The notes beneath the pieces are model-generated. The model worked only from the letters and a program-made list of their open reading frames with translations. It made no database searches and was not told the origin of the DNA. Positions 1-10,730 of a DNA stretch of 64,000 nt are shown here, piece by piece. The DNA is from Pinus tabuliformis (taxonomy: Eukaryota > Streptophyta > Pinopsida > Pinales > Pinaceae). The stretch lies in the NCBI GenBank assembly GCA_031772625.1, contig CM062816.1, positions 1,664,901,385-1,664,965,384 on the forward strand. Reading direction: 5' to 3'. The position numbers and the translations under genes are program-made. Position 1 is the stretch's first letter; the number at the start of each line of letters is the position of its first letter.

Positions 1-1450
1 TTTCATCAGGGCTTTTTCATTTCATCACAGAAAGCTGAAACAGAGACATTCTAATATATGTGCTGACTCAGAGAAGGCATCCCTGGTGACTAAATGCGGA
101 AGAAAGCACCAAATAGCTTCCGGAATCAGCAAATACGTAGACTGATTTTATTTCAAACTCAAATTGTATACTAAAATTATATTCATTAAGTGGAAAAATT
201 TGAAAAGCGTTTTACAAGTGGCATGGGAGCAAGAGAGGAGACATTCCCCATCAAGTCTCTAGTCTATTACGCACTACAAAGTAGAGGAAAACACATATCA
301 ATATATAGTCAATGGCATAAAACAATGAGAGCATAATCATGATGACAAATCCAAGACCTTGTAGGAATATATATGGCTCCAACCAGAACTGGGATCAGCA
401 TCCTCAGCCTTAGAGTTACTCTTTATCTTCCACTGTTTGGGAGATAGAAGGAAGGAAACTGGGATGCCCTGGCAAATGTGGTATCACAGTGATTACTATC
501 ACCAAAAACTAAAAAGAAACTTAAACAAGAATGCAAAGTTTTATTCATATGCTATAATTTTCAAGGCTATTTGAGCTCCTAATATTTTTGCACACAGTAT
601 GAGCACTCGGCTATGCTCTGAGAGAGAGAGGGGAACCAATCACCATACTGGCACACAGTCCACCTCAAGGAGAGGTGAAATTCTCAATCCAATCCATTTT
701 CAATTAATGATAAAGACAACGACTAACCATCAAGAAAATGTTCAGTTTATCAACTTGCATTTTACATGGACAGCAACATGTGTTCTAGCAGCAAGGTTGT
801 CAAGAATGCCAGATACTGGTTGGACGGAGCTAGTCAAAACCAGGCCCATCACTATTGAAATCGTGTGCTTGGATACACTACTGTGCTACCTATTCAGTTA
901 TGCCACACTTGCACCAAATGATGCTACTGCTAAGAAATTTTATAAAAATAGCTTTCAGCTAAAATGAAAACTGGCATCTTTTACAGTTCTCTGTTTTTTG
1001 ACAAAAGTACAATAAACCTTCCATATTGCATGGAAAAAGACGCGGCTGAAGCTTCCTAGAGAAATCACAAGTTACTCAATGTATTCATCAATTCAATTAA
1101 TGGGTTACTTAGCATGTATAATCACCACTCAACCCTCTGTAAAATCAAGAAAATAAAAGAATGGACTCAGATCTGCTTAACGTGCTATTAATTCAACCAA
1201 ATGCATTAATTTTCTGAAGAGGCACTGCACGCATAAATGAAAATATCCTCTCTCTGATCTAATATCCTCACAAACTCATATGCACACTCCAAAAAATATC
1301 CTAGTTCTTGAACCTAATATCAAGACTGGAAATACTATGCTATCAATAGCAATGCAAGAAGGAAACCAAAGGCAAAGCACTCTATGACCCTAGGAATACA
1401 ATCAATACCTTGCAAACAAATGTTTAACGAAGTTACAGGGATATGGCATG
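1..1450. other. AT-rich stretch without a convincing gene
   Basis: I see no long convincing reading frame here. A 122-codon plus-strand frame at 599-967 has no recognisable motif and odd composition, and is probably chance. On the minus strand 416-508 could be a short terminal exon (listed separately). The stretch could be 3' untranslated or intronic sequence of a minus-strand gene whose coding start lies near 2290, but this is inference. Confidence 0.4.
416..508 (-). CDS. Possible last exon of a minus-strand gene
   Basis: Read on the minus strand, a pyrimidine-rich tract ending TTTCTTTTTAG is followed by 31 codons and a TAA stop; the peptide ends SISQTVEDKE. The acceptor-like sequence and the open frame are what is seen. 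That it belongs to the same gene as the frame at 1928-2290 is speculation: no linking exons were established, and an acceptor of this quality occurs often by chance in AT-rich DNA. Confidence 0.15.
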   Translation of the reverse strand, partial: FLVIVITVIPHLPGHPSFLPSISQTVEDKE

Positions 1451-1548
1451 CAATTGTAAAAGAATTCAGAACTTACAGGCCAAAAAACTGTAAATAAAGC
1501 AATTGTAAAAGAATTCAGAACTTACAGGCCAAAAAACTGTAAATAAAG
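1451..1548. repeat. Perfect 49-bp tandem duplication
   Basis: Copies at 1451-1499 and 1500-1548 are identical by eye, so the duplication is recent. On the minus strand each copy contains an acceptor-like TTTATTTACAG, 11 bases (TTTTTTGGCCT) and a donor-like GTAAGT, so each unit could carry a micro-exon-like cassette. There is no evidence that it is spliced. Confidence 0.9.
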
Positions 1549-1792
1549 CAATGTTCAGTAGCATATCCTAGAACCCTGGAGCGGAAGCGCGAAATAACAA
1601 GCCGTAACGACGAAATCATGTATAAGCTTCTTATATAAGAAGAAAATTACGTTACACGTAGCCCCACGCTGCATGCACAATGTCACCTGGAATGAAATCT
1701 GTCTTAATCTGTACACAAGACAGGTAACCCCCATCAAATCAGTCTATGTGAGGGCGCAACAGATGTTAAGCATATCCCCTGAATCACCCTAA

Positions 1793-1874
1793 CCCACATC
1801 AAATCAGCCAAGCTGATGGTCCAATGAAAATACCCCACATCAAATCAGCCAAGCTGATGGTCCAATGAAAATAC
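1793..1874. repeat. 41-bp tandem duplication
   Basis: The unit starting CCCACATCAAATCAGCC occurs at 1793-1833 and again at 1834-1874 with no visible difference. It contains the short palindromic core CAGCCAAGCTG. It lies just downstream, in minus-strand sense, of the frame at 1928-2290. Confidence 0.9.
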
Positions 1875-1927
1875 CTTCCGAATTTCTTATAACGCTAGGT
1901 CTTCCTTCTCAACCGCATTTGCCAACC

Positions 1928-2290
1928 TCATCCTTCGACTCCAACCATCTGCTTCTCAACGCGCACTCCCATAAATTCCCAATCCTCTGTAGCATACGTT
2001 TCAATCTCTGTATACCCGATGTACACAATCAGAAACCTACCTGGCCCCAGAAAAACAAGTAACTGATCAGGCGTTCGATCCCTCCATGCTTGCTCGACCC
2101 ATTCAACTATTTCCGGGGGAATGTTATTGAAGTCCGCTTCGTGACTCACAACTCCCAGCCTGAAATCCATCGTTGTCTGCCCTTCTCTGCAGAAGGTCAC
2201 GAACCCATGTCTCTTTGCTCGACTTCGAATTCTCGTAATTACTAGCCTTTCTTCGGAACTGGTTAGGGGTTCTGGTTCGCTCGTCCCCAT
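1928..2290 (-). CDS. Hypothetical 120-aa protein or first exon of a host gene
   Basis: An open frame of 120 codons starts at an ATG in a good plant context (AGGCATGGGG) and ends TGA. The product is mildly acidic and soluble-looking, with no signal peptide or membrane segment. It begins MGTSEPEPLTSSEE, has a basic patch RIRSRAKRHGF, and a middle part with IPPEIVEWVEQAWRDRTP. I do not recognise the family. A strong donor-like CAG|GTAGGT lies in frame after LLVFLGP (plus-strand position about 2045), so the true exon may stop there and the last 36 codons may be intron read-through. Codon use and GC look more gene-like than the flanks. It is the best host-gene candidate in the window, but it has no transcript or homology support here. 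Confidence 0.45.
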   Translation of the reverse strand: MGTSEPEPLTSSEERLVITRIRSRAKRHGFVTFCREGQTTMDFRLGVVSHEADFNNIPPEIVEWVEQAWRDRTPDQLLVFLGPGRFLIVYIGYTEIETYATEDWEFMGVRVEKQMVGVEG

Positions 2291-2391
2291 GCCTTTCTGT
2301 AGGTATCGATCACATTCGTAATAAACAGACCATCCCCCAAGTCCGAAGCTAGGGTTCCACCTTCTTGGCCGCTAGGAATATCGAACGACGG

Positions 2392-2414
2392 GGTTTTGTC
2401 TAATTGACAAAACC
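2392..2414. repeat. Short inverted repeat upstream of the 2290 start
   Basis: GGTTTTGTC and GACAAAACC form perfect 9-bp arms around a 5-base loop TAATT. It lies about 100 bp upstream of the minus-strand ATG at 2290. Any regulatory role is speculation. Confidence 0.5.
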
Positions 2415-2621
2415 ACTCTGTTTCTTCGCCATCATCATAGAAAGATGATATTTGAACCCTGAACGCAGAAGTGGCCCAGGCGTCGTTTTCAGCTATGAAC
2501 CCCCCTGCTCTTCAAATGCTTCGCACAAAACCGCCCCTTCCAACTGACCTAGGGTTTTTGACCTCTGTCCCATTGCAGAACCAGGAAACCGTCGTTTTCA
2601 GCTATGAACCCGCGAAAAACC

Positions 2622-2849
2622 CCATTGCAGAACCAGGAAACCCCAGTGAGGGCTCTCTCTTCTCTCCGTTTAGCATGGGACTCTGTTACGTAGCAAATCT
2701 CCTACACGCTTGTGGGTGGGATTAATGGCAGTCTTCCATTGCAGAACCAGGAAACCCTAGTGAGGGCTCTCTCTTCTCTCCGTTTAGCATGGGACTCTGT
2801 TACGTAGCAAATCTCCTGCACGCTTGTGGGTGGGATTAATGGCAGTCTT
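2622..2849. repeat. 114-bp tandem duplication with extra scrambled pieces
   Basis: A 114-bp unit starting CCATTGCAGAACCAGG occurs at 2622-2735 and 2736-2849 with about two differences. Fragments of the same text recur nearby: the start of the unit near 2572, GTCGTTTTCAGCTATGAACC near 2484 and 2591, and TTCAAATGCTTCGCACAAAA near 2511 and 2911. This points to repeated local duplication. Frames crossing the stretch (for example 2471-2725 plus) are probably by-products of the repeats. Confidence 0.85.
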
Positions 2850-3124
2850 TGGAACAGGAACAAATGAATCTGAATATCTCACTGGGTAACGAATTGCCTC
2901 TGCCTCCCCCTTCAAATGCTTCGCACAAAACCGCCGAGCCGGTAGGCGGACACCTCCCGCCATGCAAACCTTGAGCATACGGCCGACACCTGCAAAAGAA
3001 CAAGCAACTTAGCATATGTATCCCATTCGCACTTAACATTAAACATTAAGGAATTAATGTCAGCATTAAAACGAAACCGCACACGGTCAGGGCCACTTGA
3101 TTGTGGGTAAGTACCAGTTTAAGC

Positions 3125-3300
3125 TATGGTCCGGCCTCTTCCGCCTCGGGAAGAGGCCAAATAAGATGGCCAACAGAAGTTCAACTGCAAACTTTAGAAT
3201 ATAACTAATAATACCACTAAAAAACCCTGCGAATTAATGTTATCTGCCCTCTGAACGGTTACTATAGTCCCTGCCGGATGCCAGATAGCAGGGACTAATA
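3125..3300. repeat. Two-hairpin module, copy A
   Basis: Contains a perfect hairpin with 10-bp arms GGCCTCTTCC/GGAAGAGGCC (3133-3142 and 3149-3158) and a second with 9-bp arms AGTCCCTGC/GCAGGGACT (3266-3274 and 3288-3296). The same pair in the same order recurs at 17405-17636. The two terminal hairpins are well conserved while the spacer between them is not. It could be a small non-autonomous mobile element or a captured organelle-type spacer; I cannot decide. Confidence 0.6.
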
Positions 3301-3404
3301 AACATCGATCACCTTGCTGTTGGATTACTTATTTCCCCTCTTTATTATAACACTTCCTGCAAGCTATTCCTACAACACATATGCTGTAACTGGTTTAACA
3401 TCAA

Positions 3405-4360
3405 TATTCTCCATCGATTACCAAAAAGCCAAACAAATGAGCGACTACTATTCAACTTTCATTCATATTCTTACATTACCATAAGTTTAATATATTAAAA
3501 TATAAAAAATCTCATATTATAATTATTTGCTAGGAAAATATTATTAAAATATAAAATAAATTAATAATATCATTGCATAGTCAGTACACCTACCAATTAA
3601 CATGACTATGACTCTTGTAAACAACGTTATCTTTCATTAAACTGTCACTGAATAAGATAATATAAAATAGATAATAAGAGTAAAATTAATAAGTTTGTTG
3701 CAGTTCTACCAAACAGCTGATAAGTGGTGGGCAAAATTCATATAACGTGTACACCTACGCATTCACAATACCCTTGTAAACAACCTTATCTTTCATAAAA
3801 CGTATCTGTAAATAAAATAATATAAATTTGTTAATAAAAAATATTTGATAATATAAAATAGTTAATAAGAAATATTTGATAAGTATGTTGCATTTTCAAT
3901 GCTAATGTACCAGAGAGCTGACCACACGTGGGAAAGTTTATATAAATAATATATAAATTAAATAATATTATTAAAATAAATAAATTGATTGAATAATATT
4001 TCATAAAAGTTGATTGTTTTTAATCATAAATAGAACACTACTTCTTTAAACAAAGTTTCCTTCGATGAAAGATGTTATAAAATAAAATTAATAAAAGTTG
4101 ACGAGATTGTTGCATGTCCAATGTCCCTAGAAATATGTTTCAACTCACAACGGCCAACATTGACCACTCGTTTAACTGTTTTACATGAACCATGACGGAT
4201 ACACGGTGGCCTGTAGTGTTTTTATTTTGCATGATTCATGTCAAATTCATAGCTGACCGTTATATTTAGAAGCCAAATGCAACATTTTTTTACTTCAATT
4301 GTGTGATATAAATTGATGTGAAATTTAACTTCTCACTTATGTTGATATTAATTATTTATA
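3405..4360. repeat. Dispersed repeat R1, copy A
   Basis: About 950 bp of AT-rich DNA that matches 23045-24050 over its whole length by eye. Shared landmarks are CATCAATATTCTCC then AAAAAGCCAAACAAATGAG near the left edge and ACCATGACGGATACACGGTGG near the right. A shorter related piece is at 57690-57800. No coding capacity seen. It stops where relic gene DNA begins at about 4376. Confidence 0.75.
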
Positions 4361-4375
4361 TAACAAGGGAAATTG

Positions 4376-5505
4376 CAAGGCAGCAAGTCTGGTATTGAAC
4401 AATAGCTCCCGCATGCACAGTCATTCGCTCAAACCCTACAGAGGGTAAAATATGTCAATCTGTGTGCACAATGACATATGTCTCGTAAGAATGGAAAGGG
4501 TGAGATTAGCTTTGGGTTAAGTAAGCTGACAAAGCCTTTGAATTTGCTTTTTACTCAGAAAGAACAATGAAAAGATGCTAGAGTAAGCTTGTGTTTGAGA
4601 TAGATACCTGAAAAGAAAATTTGCAATCAACATAAAATTGAAATCAAATGCTAACTGAGAATGCAGATAATACAAGTCACCAAAAAAAGTGTATTCTGTC
4701 AAACTGAACTTTGATTCATGGATGATTACACAAATTTCGTGTAGAAAAGAACTGTTGATAACTGCAGAATTGATGGAATGCTCTGCCATCTGCACCTGGG
4801 GCTGGAAGGGCTGGAAGGTACAAGGTACAAGCTACCTTAATGGTGAACAATAGTAGCATAATATGACAATTGTGGATTTCCATAATTGAGTTTTAGCAGG
4901 AATTCATAGTGTGACAAACAACCCTCACACCATGATATCTCAATAATGAAACAATCAAGTCATTGCTATGAGTCATCAAGAGAAGAAAAAGATAGGAAAT
5001 GTAGAAAATTTGATATTACCTCTTGTACAAAGATTGTGCTACTTACAAGTTCATCAATAGTCATATGGAGGAGATGAGACTTGTTCAACGAGATGGAATG
5101 ATGAGAGAATGAGATGAACAACAATGTTTTTAGGGTTCACAGAGCATCCCACATGAGAGGATTGGAAAGAGCACAATGATTGAGGAGAGTGTGTATACAC
5201 TTGGGGAGCTTCCAATAAGCTAACATCAGGATCTAGGAATATATCTGCTTAAATTCAAGCACTGTTATCTTAATTTAAGTACACTGAATCAAACACCACC
5301 CTCTTGCACTCAAAATTTAGATGTACATTGGCAAGTTCAAGAGATTTTTCTAGATCAATGTTGTATTTCAGAAATTCAGCTGCTGCAATAAAAGACATGA
5401 TTATCTTTCACAATGTCTTTTGTAGGAAAGAGAAAAGGACTTGTTCAATCGCAAACAGTTAAAGAATATTTAAAAACAGGGGATAGAGATTTAGGCTTCA
5501 AGCAA
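4376..5505 (-). pseudogene. Relic gene segment, copy 1 (minus strand)
   Basis: Matches 11470-12625 in ordered blocks: the TACAGAGGGTAAAATATGTCAA block, the GATAGATACCTGAAAAG block, CTTCCAATAAGCTAACATC, and AAAGGACTTGTT near the right end. On the minus strand the acceptor-like TTTTCTTTTCAG ends at 4608 and is followed by TATCTATCTCAAACACAAGCTT as in copy 2, but the reading frame that follows in copy 2 is lost. The 92-codon frame at 4517-4795 runs through this acceptor and is probably intron plus exon read as one. The parent gene is unknown. Confidence 0.5.
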
Positions 5506-5549
5506 TAATAGTGAAAAGCATTAATAAGATATCAACAAACATTATTACT

Positions 5550-5727
5550 TGTTGACACCTAATCCTTGTGATTGGGTGAATTTATGTAAATAGATAAATA
5601 GGAAATATGAACAGTCATCGGGAGATGAACTGAATAGTCTCTCCCTCATGTATATAATGAAGACCTACCTGATGGAATATAATAGTCGAATCTTTTTTGC
5701 CTTATGGAGTTACTGCCTAGCCTGACA
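5550..5727 (+). repeat. 5' LTR of the copia element
   Basis: 178 bp, starting TGTTGACACC and ending CCTGACA. A TATA-like TATATAAT is at 5651-5658, so transcription would start in the last ~50 bp. The LTR is short for a plant copia element. It differs from the 3' LTR at about six positions, with no length change. Confidence 0.95.
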
Positions 5728-5740
5728 TGGTATCAGAGCC
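5728..5740 (+). other. Primer binding site, initiator Met tRNA
   Basis: TGGTATCAGAGCC directly follows the 5' LTR with no gap. This is the classical complement of the 3' end of plant initiator methionine tRNA, used to prime minus-strand DNA synthesis. Confidence 0.95.
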
Positions 5741-5875
5741 AGCTCCTTTTTTAGCTCTTTTGTCCCTTGTAACTCCCTAGTCTGCTCTCCATATAGCTGA
5801 GCTGCTCCTCCATATAAGTAGTTGCTCCTGACATGGTAGCTGCCCTACTGTCCAGCACTATCCATGTTGTCCATA

Positions 5876-6223
5876 CTATCCATGTGCATTAAATTTTTTT
5901 TGAAGGGCCTGTGATTCTACTCTCTCACGATTTTGTTTCTCCATCGCCTTGCAGTCTTCTTCTAGCTACTCTTTCAATCCATCTATTTCACAATCCTTCC
6001 TGTTCATTTCTTGAATGGCAATCTGTCTCATTCTCTCCATGACGTCCACATTTACCAGCTTTTGTTTCTTCTCGACTGCCCATCCCCATGGATAAACCAT
6101 CGAGTCGAAGTCGAGAGGAGGCAGAAGTGCTTCTACTAGTGTCCTATCCTTCCTTTTCGGGCCCAGGGATTCGAACCCGAGTGGGATTTGACCTGGTTGG
6201 GCAACGGCAATGGGGGCGCACAC
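5876..6223 (-). pseudogene. Antisense coiled-coil reading frame in the copia leader
   Basis: On the strand opposite to the element, an 85-codon frame (5966-6223) ends at a TAG but continues in the same frame for another 29 codons to about 5876; the TAG can be a CAG or GAG changed by one base. The product has a hydrophobic stretch [19 protein letters not shown] followed by a charged, helix-prone part ([19 protein letters not shown], then LEEDCKAMEKQNRER) that looks like a coiled coil. Copia elements have no such coding sequence between primer site and gag. It may be a host-gene exon captured by the element. The source gene is unknown, and chance openness is not excluded. Confidence 0.4.
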
Positions 6224-7013
6224 GGTTGCTCAGCCTCACAGAAGCAAGTTAGTAGGCTTTACGACCAAGCTGTGGAGGCCGATATTGAAGAAACCGGCCA
6301 CTGAAAGCGGCCTTCTGCCATGGTGATGAGCTAAGGTTAGAAGGGTGAAGATCACTTCTTGTTGGTAGTTGTATTTAAAGTCCTCTTTGAAATCCCTATG
6401 AATTCTGATTTTACATCTTTGTATCATAATTTAAGAAGTATGAATTGTTTTCTATATGAAAAACAAGTAATACAAGCCCTTTCTTGAAGTCTGAGTTCCG
6501 AAATTTGTATTGTCTTCATATGAAATACTGTGATACACTTGATTCTCATACACAATAACTAAGATCTAGGACTCTTCTGCTTCAAAATCCGAAGTTCATT
6601 CGAAAGGTATGATTAAAACATAAATGGGAGTCTCCCTTGAAAGTTGAGATATAATACACGACTTAAGTTCTGGGTAAATCTGAGATGTATGATTTGATAT
6701 AAACAAAGGTGTGACAATCCAAGATATTGAATAGTAATTCAGTTACTCCTCGACTATGATGCAAGGTTCTTCTTGATACGGATGTAATTCAATTACTCCT
6801 GGACTATGATGTGTCAGGCCTTTTAGTGGACACAATGCTTTATGTTGTTGAGGGTATTTTCTTTGGACTTAGTATACTGCCATATTATATACTTTAACAT
6901 TGTGCAGATGAATGTGAATTGACATATGAGTTTGTTGTCTAGTCACATCAGAACTATATCTTTTTCTCCATTAAGAGTAAAAGTTTTGCAACAGAAGTTT
7001 TTTTTGCTATAGT
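6224..7013. other. Rest of the copia leader, no gene seen
   Basis: About 790 bp between the antisense frame and the gag start. It is AT-rich with no convincing frame. Two near-copies of CAGTTACTCCTCGACTATGATG occur at about 6739 and 6790. Together with the antisense frame it makes the leader several times longer than is usual for copia, so foreign DNA is likely included. Confidence 0.6.
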
Positions 7014-7945
7014 ATGCATTCAATCATATCCATGGTGGGAATAGTTCTCACTGGCAAGGAGAATTATCCTGAATGGTCCCAGATGATAAAACACACCCTC
7101 ATTTTCAATGAGTTGTGGAAAGGAGCGTGTCGGAGATGGAGAAAATGAACCGATATAGCCTACCTCAGACAAAGAGCTCGTCATTTGGGAAAACAAGAAT
7201 AGTAAAGATTATGCATTAATCGCAGCATCTGTAAATGAAGAGGTGAGTCGCCATATTTCATCATATTCAACTACCTTTGAAGCCTTATAAAAGATGAAAG
7301 AACTCTATGACTCACATTCTGCACTTGAAGTTGTTCAACTCATGATTAAAATCTTCACTCTTGAACTGCAAAATAATGATCCTCTTGCTCTTGCATCTGA
7401 AATAAAGTCTATAATGCATGATATCAAATCCACTAAGGTTGAATTGGATATTCCTCTTATCACTTTTCTCAAGGCACTTTATCCTACTTACACCAATTAT
7501 CTTGAGTCATTGCAAGCAAATGGAAATCTCAAAGATATAACCTTTGACTCTCTTGTGAAAAAGTTTGCTGAAAGAGAGAAAGATTTTGGAAAGAAGACAG
7601 CCCCTGAATCTTCTGCAGAGGTTGTGTGCCTTGCTCATAAAGAAAAGCATCTTGCTCAAGATTCTTCAAGAGGAAGAAGAGGTCGAAGAGGAAGAGGAAG
7701 ATATTTCAGAGGCAGAGGGGCAGACATTCTCAAGGAGAAAAGACAGATTTGCACTGTATTCACTGCAAAAGAAATGGATCACATGATGCCTCTACATGCA
7801 AGCTACCATGGGACAAAATTGAGCAGAAAAGAAACCAACAGAAAGGTAAAATTGAAGATACAGACAAAGGTAAAGCACTTGAATCTGCTCACTATGTTGT
7901 GGCACAATGTAACATTGGAGTAAATGAAGATTTATTTAATGCTTC
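7014..7945 (+). pseudogene. gag: copia gag (capsid-nucleocapsid) relic
   Basis: Gag forms the virus-like particle. The likely start is the ATG at 7014 (MHSIISMVGIVLTGKENYPEWS), typical of copia Gag. The frame breaks near 7120, an in-frame TAA precedes 7294, and the main part 7294-7740 has the helical Gag core (ALASEIKSIMHDIKS, LDIPLITFLKALYPTYTNYL) and an Arg/Gly-rich basic run GRRGRRGRGRYFRGRG. After another frameshift near 7745 a zinc-knuckle-like CIHCKRNGSHDASTC follows; its second spacing is five residues instead of the usual four. Two frameshifts and a stop make it non-functional. Confidence 0.85.
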
Positions 7946-8240
7946 ACTTGCTTCTTGGAAAAATGATTGGTTGCTTGATTCAGGAGCAACTTGCCACATG
8001 ACTCATAGAAAATATTTTTTTGAAGATTTCACTGACTGTTGATGGAGCAGTATACTTTTCAGATCAATCAAAAATCAAGCCATCAAGGCTTGGCACAATC
8101 AGGCTTAAACTGCCTGGTCTTCCAGACTTTCTTCTACATCACGTTCTATATCTCCCACAGCTCAAGAGAAACTTGTTGTCCTTGGTCCACATCCGCCAAC
8201 AAGGTCACTCCATTCATATGTTTGATGGCAAGCTTGAGGT
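7946..8240 (+). pseudogene. copia protease relic
   Basis: The aspartic protease active site is visible as WLLDSGATCHMT at 7968-8003 (catalytic Asp-Ser-Gly intact). The frame stops at 8042 and shifts to another frame that carries the remainder (GTIRLKLPGLP, then the hydrophobic VLYLPQLKRNLLS). In copia this protease cuts the Gag-Pol polyprotein. The frameshift lies within the domain. Confidence 0.85.
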
Positions 8241-9256
8241 AAGAAAAGCATCTAACCACTCACTTTTCATGAGGGGAATAGAAGAAGAAAGGCTTCTCAA
8301 ACTGCAAGGAACCTCTGCTCATGCACAACATTTCTCATACAATTCTCATCATGAAGAAGGTACACTTCCATCAAGTTTATTATGGCATGCTAGATTTGGA
8401 CATTTGAACTATGACAGTCTCCGCTTGTTGAAGAAAAATGGTGTTGTTGGTTTGCCTACAATTCCTAGGAAACTTAAGCAATGTGATGCTTGCATTCTAG
8501 GAAAGCATAGCAAATAGTCTTTTCATTATTCACATTCAAGAGCACATAGAAAACTTGAACTCATTCATTCAGATTTATGTGGTCCAATGCCTGATCCTTT
8601 TGCAATTGGAAATAAATATATCATGACATTTATTGATGACTACACCAAATTGTGTTGGGTTTATTTATTGAAGAACAAATCTGATGCTTTTCAAACATTC
8701 AAGAATTTTCATAAATGGATTGAAAATGATGCACAATCTCATATTGGATCTATTCGCACTGATAATGGAAAAGAATACACATCAAATGAATCTGAAAAGC
8801 TAACATGGGATCAAACATCAAACAACTGTGCCTTATAATCCCCAATAGAATGGTGTAGTTGAAAGAATGAATAGGACAATCTTAAATGTGGTACGATCCA
8901 TGCTCTTCTTCAAAAATGTAAAGATAATGTTTTGGGCTGATGTTGTTCTATGTGCTGCATATATAAAGAATAGATGTCCATCTAATGCTATAAGAAACAA
9001 GACCCCATATGAAATGTGGTATGGACATGTTCCTTCGGTAAAGCATCTCAGGATCTTTGGTTCCACCTGTTATGCCTTGATACCAAAGGTACATAGAAAC
9101 AAACTTTGTGCTAGAAGTCGTAAGTGTATCTTTCTGGTATATTCAAACACCTCCAAAGCATACTGCCTCTATGATGAAGTAAATAAGAAGTTTTTTGTAT
9201 CTAGAGATGTAATTTTTATTGAATCATCCAAAACTGACAATTTTGTTGAGCGGTAA
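8241..9256 (+). pseudogene. copia integrase relic
   Basis: The integrase inserts the cDNA into the genome. The N-terminal HHCC zinc site is visible (LLWHARFGHLN then CDACILGKHSK, up to 8514) and is followed at once by a TAG. The core then shows IHSDLCGP (first Asp, about 8565), IRTDNGKEY (second Asp, about 8755) and, after a frameshift near 8800 and a further TAG, NGVVERMNR with the catalytic Glu (about 8850-8876). The C-terminal part runs to the TAA at 9254. All three acidic residues survive, but the gene is broken at least three times. Confidence 0.9.
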
Positions 9257-9700
9257 CTTGATCACTTGGATAGATTCGCAAAAGAAAAATAATTTCAAGA
9301 ATTTGATAATCAGATTCCACATATTTAAGGGGGGATTCCTATACTAGACCAACATGTGGAATCTTCTTCTGAAGAACACTCTGCCCCGCATGAAACTCCA
9401 ACAATGGATGATGCTTTAAGTGATGTGATTGATAGAATTGGGAGACTCAATCTTTATTCTGTCCCAAATCAATCGACGGAGCAGCCTGGACCATCTAAAA
9501 AGGGTCCCCCAAAGTGGCTGACAAAGACACTTGAAAGTGTTCATCCTAATGAAGTTTGAAAGACATGAACCAGAAATTCAAACCAGCAAAATGGAGGTGA
9601 TGTAGATGACACTAATTCACCTATTGATATTGATGTTTCTTATGATTGTGAATTGAACTTGTCTACAGATTTTGAACCAACTTCCTTCAAATAATTTGCT
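9257..9700 (+). pseudogene. copia integrase-RT linker relic
   Basis: Same frame as the flanking integrase and RT (frame of 8867 onwards), with several stops (about 9287, 9327, 9557, 9566, 9692). Low-complexity acidic and polar sequence such as VESSSEEHSAPHETP. This poorly conserved linker is normal for copia Pol; no separate function. Confidence 0.7.
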
Positions 9701-10730
9701 TCTCATGATGAATGGAAAGATGTGATGCAAAAGGAGTATGATGCCCTCATAAAGAATGGCACTTGGAAGTTGGTTGATCCTCCATTAGGAACGAAACCAA
9801 TTGGCTGCAAGTGGGTCTACAAGAACAAGTATAAAGCTGATGGCTCACTTGACAAGCACAAAGCTAGGCTTGTGGCAAAAGGTTTTGCACTAAAGGAAGG
9901 GGTCAATTATGAGGATACTTTTGCCCCCATAGCAGAATGAGCTACCATCCGAACACTCTTTGCACCAGCAGCTCAGAACAGTTGGAAAGTCCATCAAATG
10001 GATGTAAAAATGGCTTTCGTGAATGGAGATCTAAAAGAGAATGTTTTTATGTCCCAGCCTAAAGGATTTGCTGTGAAAGGACATGAACATAAAGTATGCA
10101 AACTTGTGAAGTCCTTGTATGGCCTCAAACAAGCACTGTGAGCCTAGTATGAAAAACTAACTGAGCATCTTCTGAAACTCAATTTCAAACATTTTGATCT
10201 TGATGATGCAACTTTATTTATCAAGAAAGTTGGCAAAACAATTGTATATCTTGTGTTATATGTAAATGATCTTTTGATGACAGGGAACAATGAAAGATAC
10301 ATTGCATCCATAAAGAAGGAATTGGGGAAAAGTTTTGAAATGACTAATTTGGGCTATGTTCATTACTATCTTGGCATTGAAGTAACCCAACATCCAAAGT
10401 CCATATTTCTTTCTCAAAAGAAATACATTGGAGATCTGTTGAACAGGTTTGGCATGACAGAGTGCAATACTCTTGCTACTCCAATGGAACAAAACTTAAA
10501 GCTCACATCTATTGAAGGAAAAGAATTTGAGGATGCAACAAAGTATAGACAGCTTGTAGGAACTCTCAACTACCTAACTACTACCAGACTAGACATTTCG
10601 TTTTCTATTGGAATCCTCTCTAGGTTTATGCAAAAGCCTTGTGAGGAACATTGGTCTGCTACAAAAAGAGTTCTAAGGTACTTGAAGGGAACTCAAGACT
10701 TTGGAATCAAGTATACACAGGTGGACGACT
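9701..10730 (+). pseudogene. copia reverse transcriptase relic
   Basis: Typical copia RT order is visible: EYDALIKNGTWKLV, GCKWVYKNKYKADGS, KARLVAKGF, then VHQMDVKMAFVNGDL (first catalytic Asp), SLYGLKQA and the active-site box. That box reads LYVNDLLMTG, that is Tyr-Val-Asn-Asp in place of the usual Tyr-Val-Asp-Asp, a G-to-A type change that should abolish catalysis. In-frame stops: TGA after FAPIAE (9938), and TGA and TAG after KQAL (about 10139 and 10145). The reading frame is otherwise constant from 8867 to the end of pol. Confidence 0.92.

Noticed and set aside
599-967. 122-codon plus-strand frame
   Set aside because: No motif, no start context, and no splice or codon signal; likely chance in a stretch with few stops.
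6160-6200. tRNA-like TTCGAACCCG text inside the copia leader
   Set aside because: Only the T-loop-like words fit; no acceptor, D or anticodon arm can be paired around them, and the same bases lie in the antisense coding frame.
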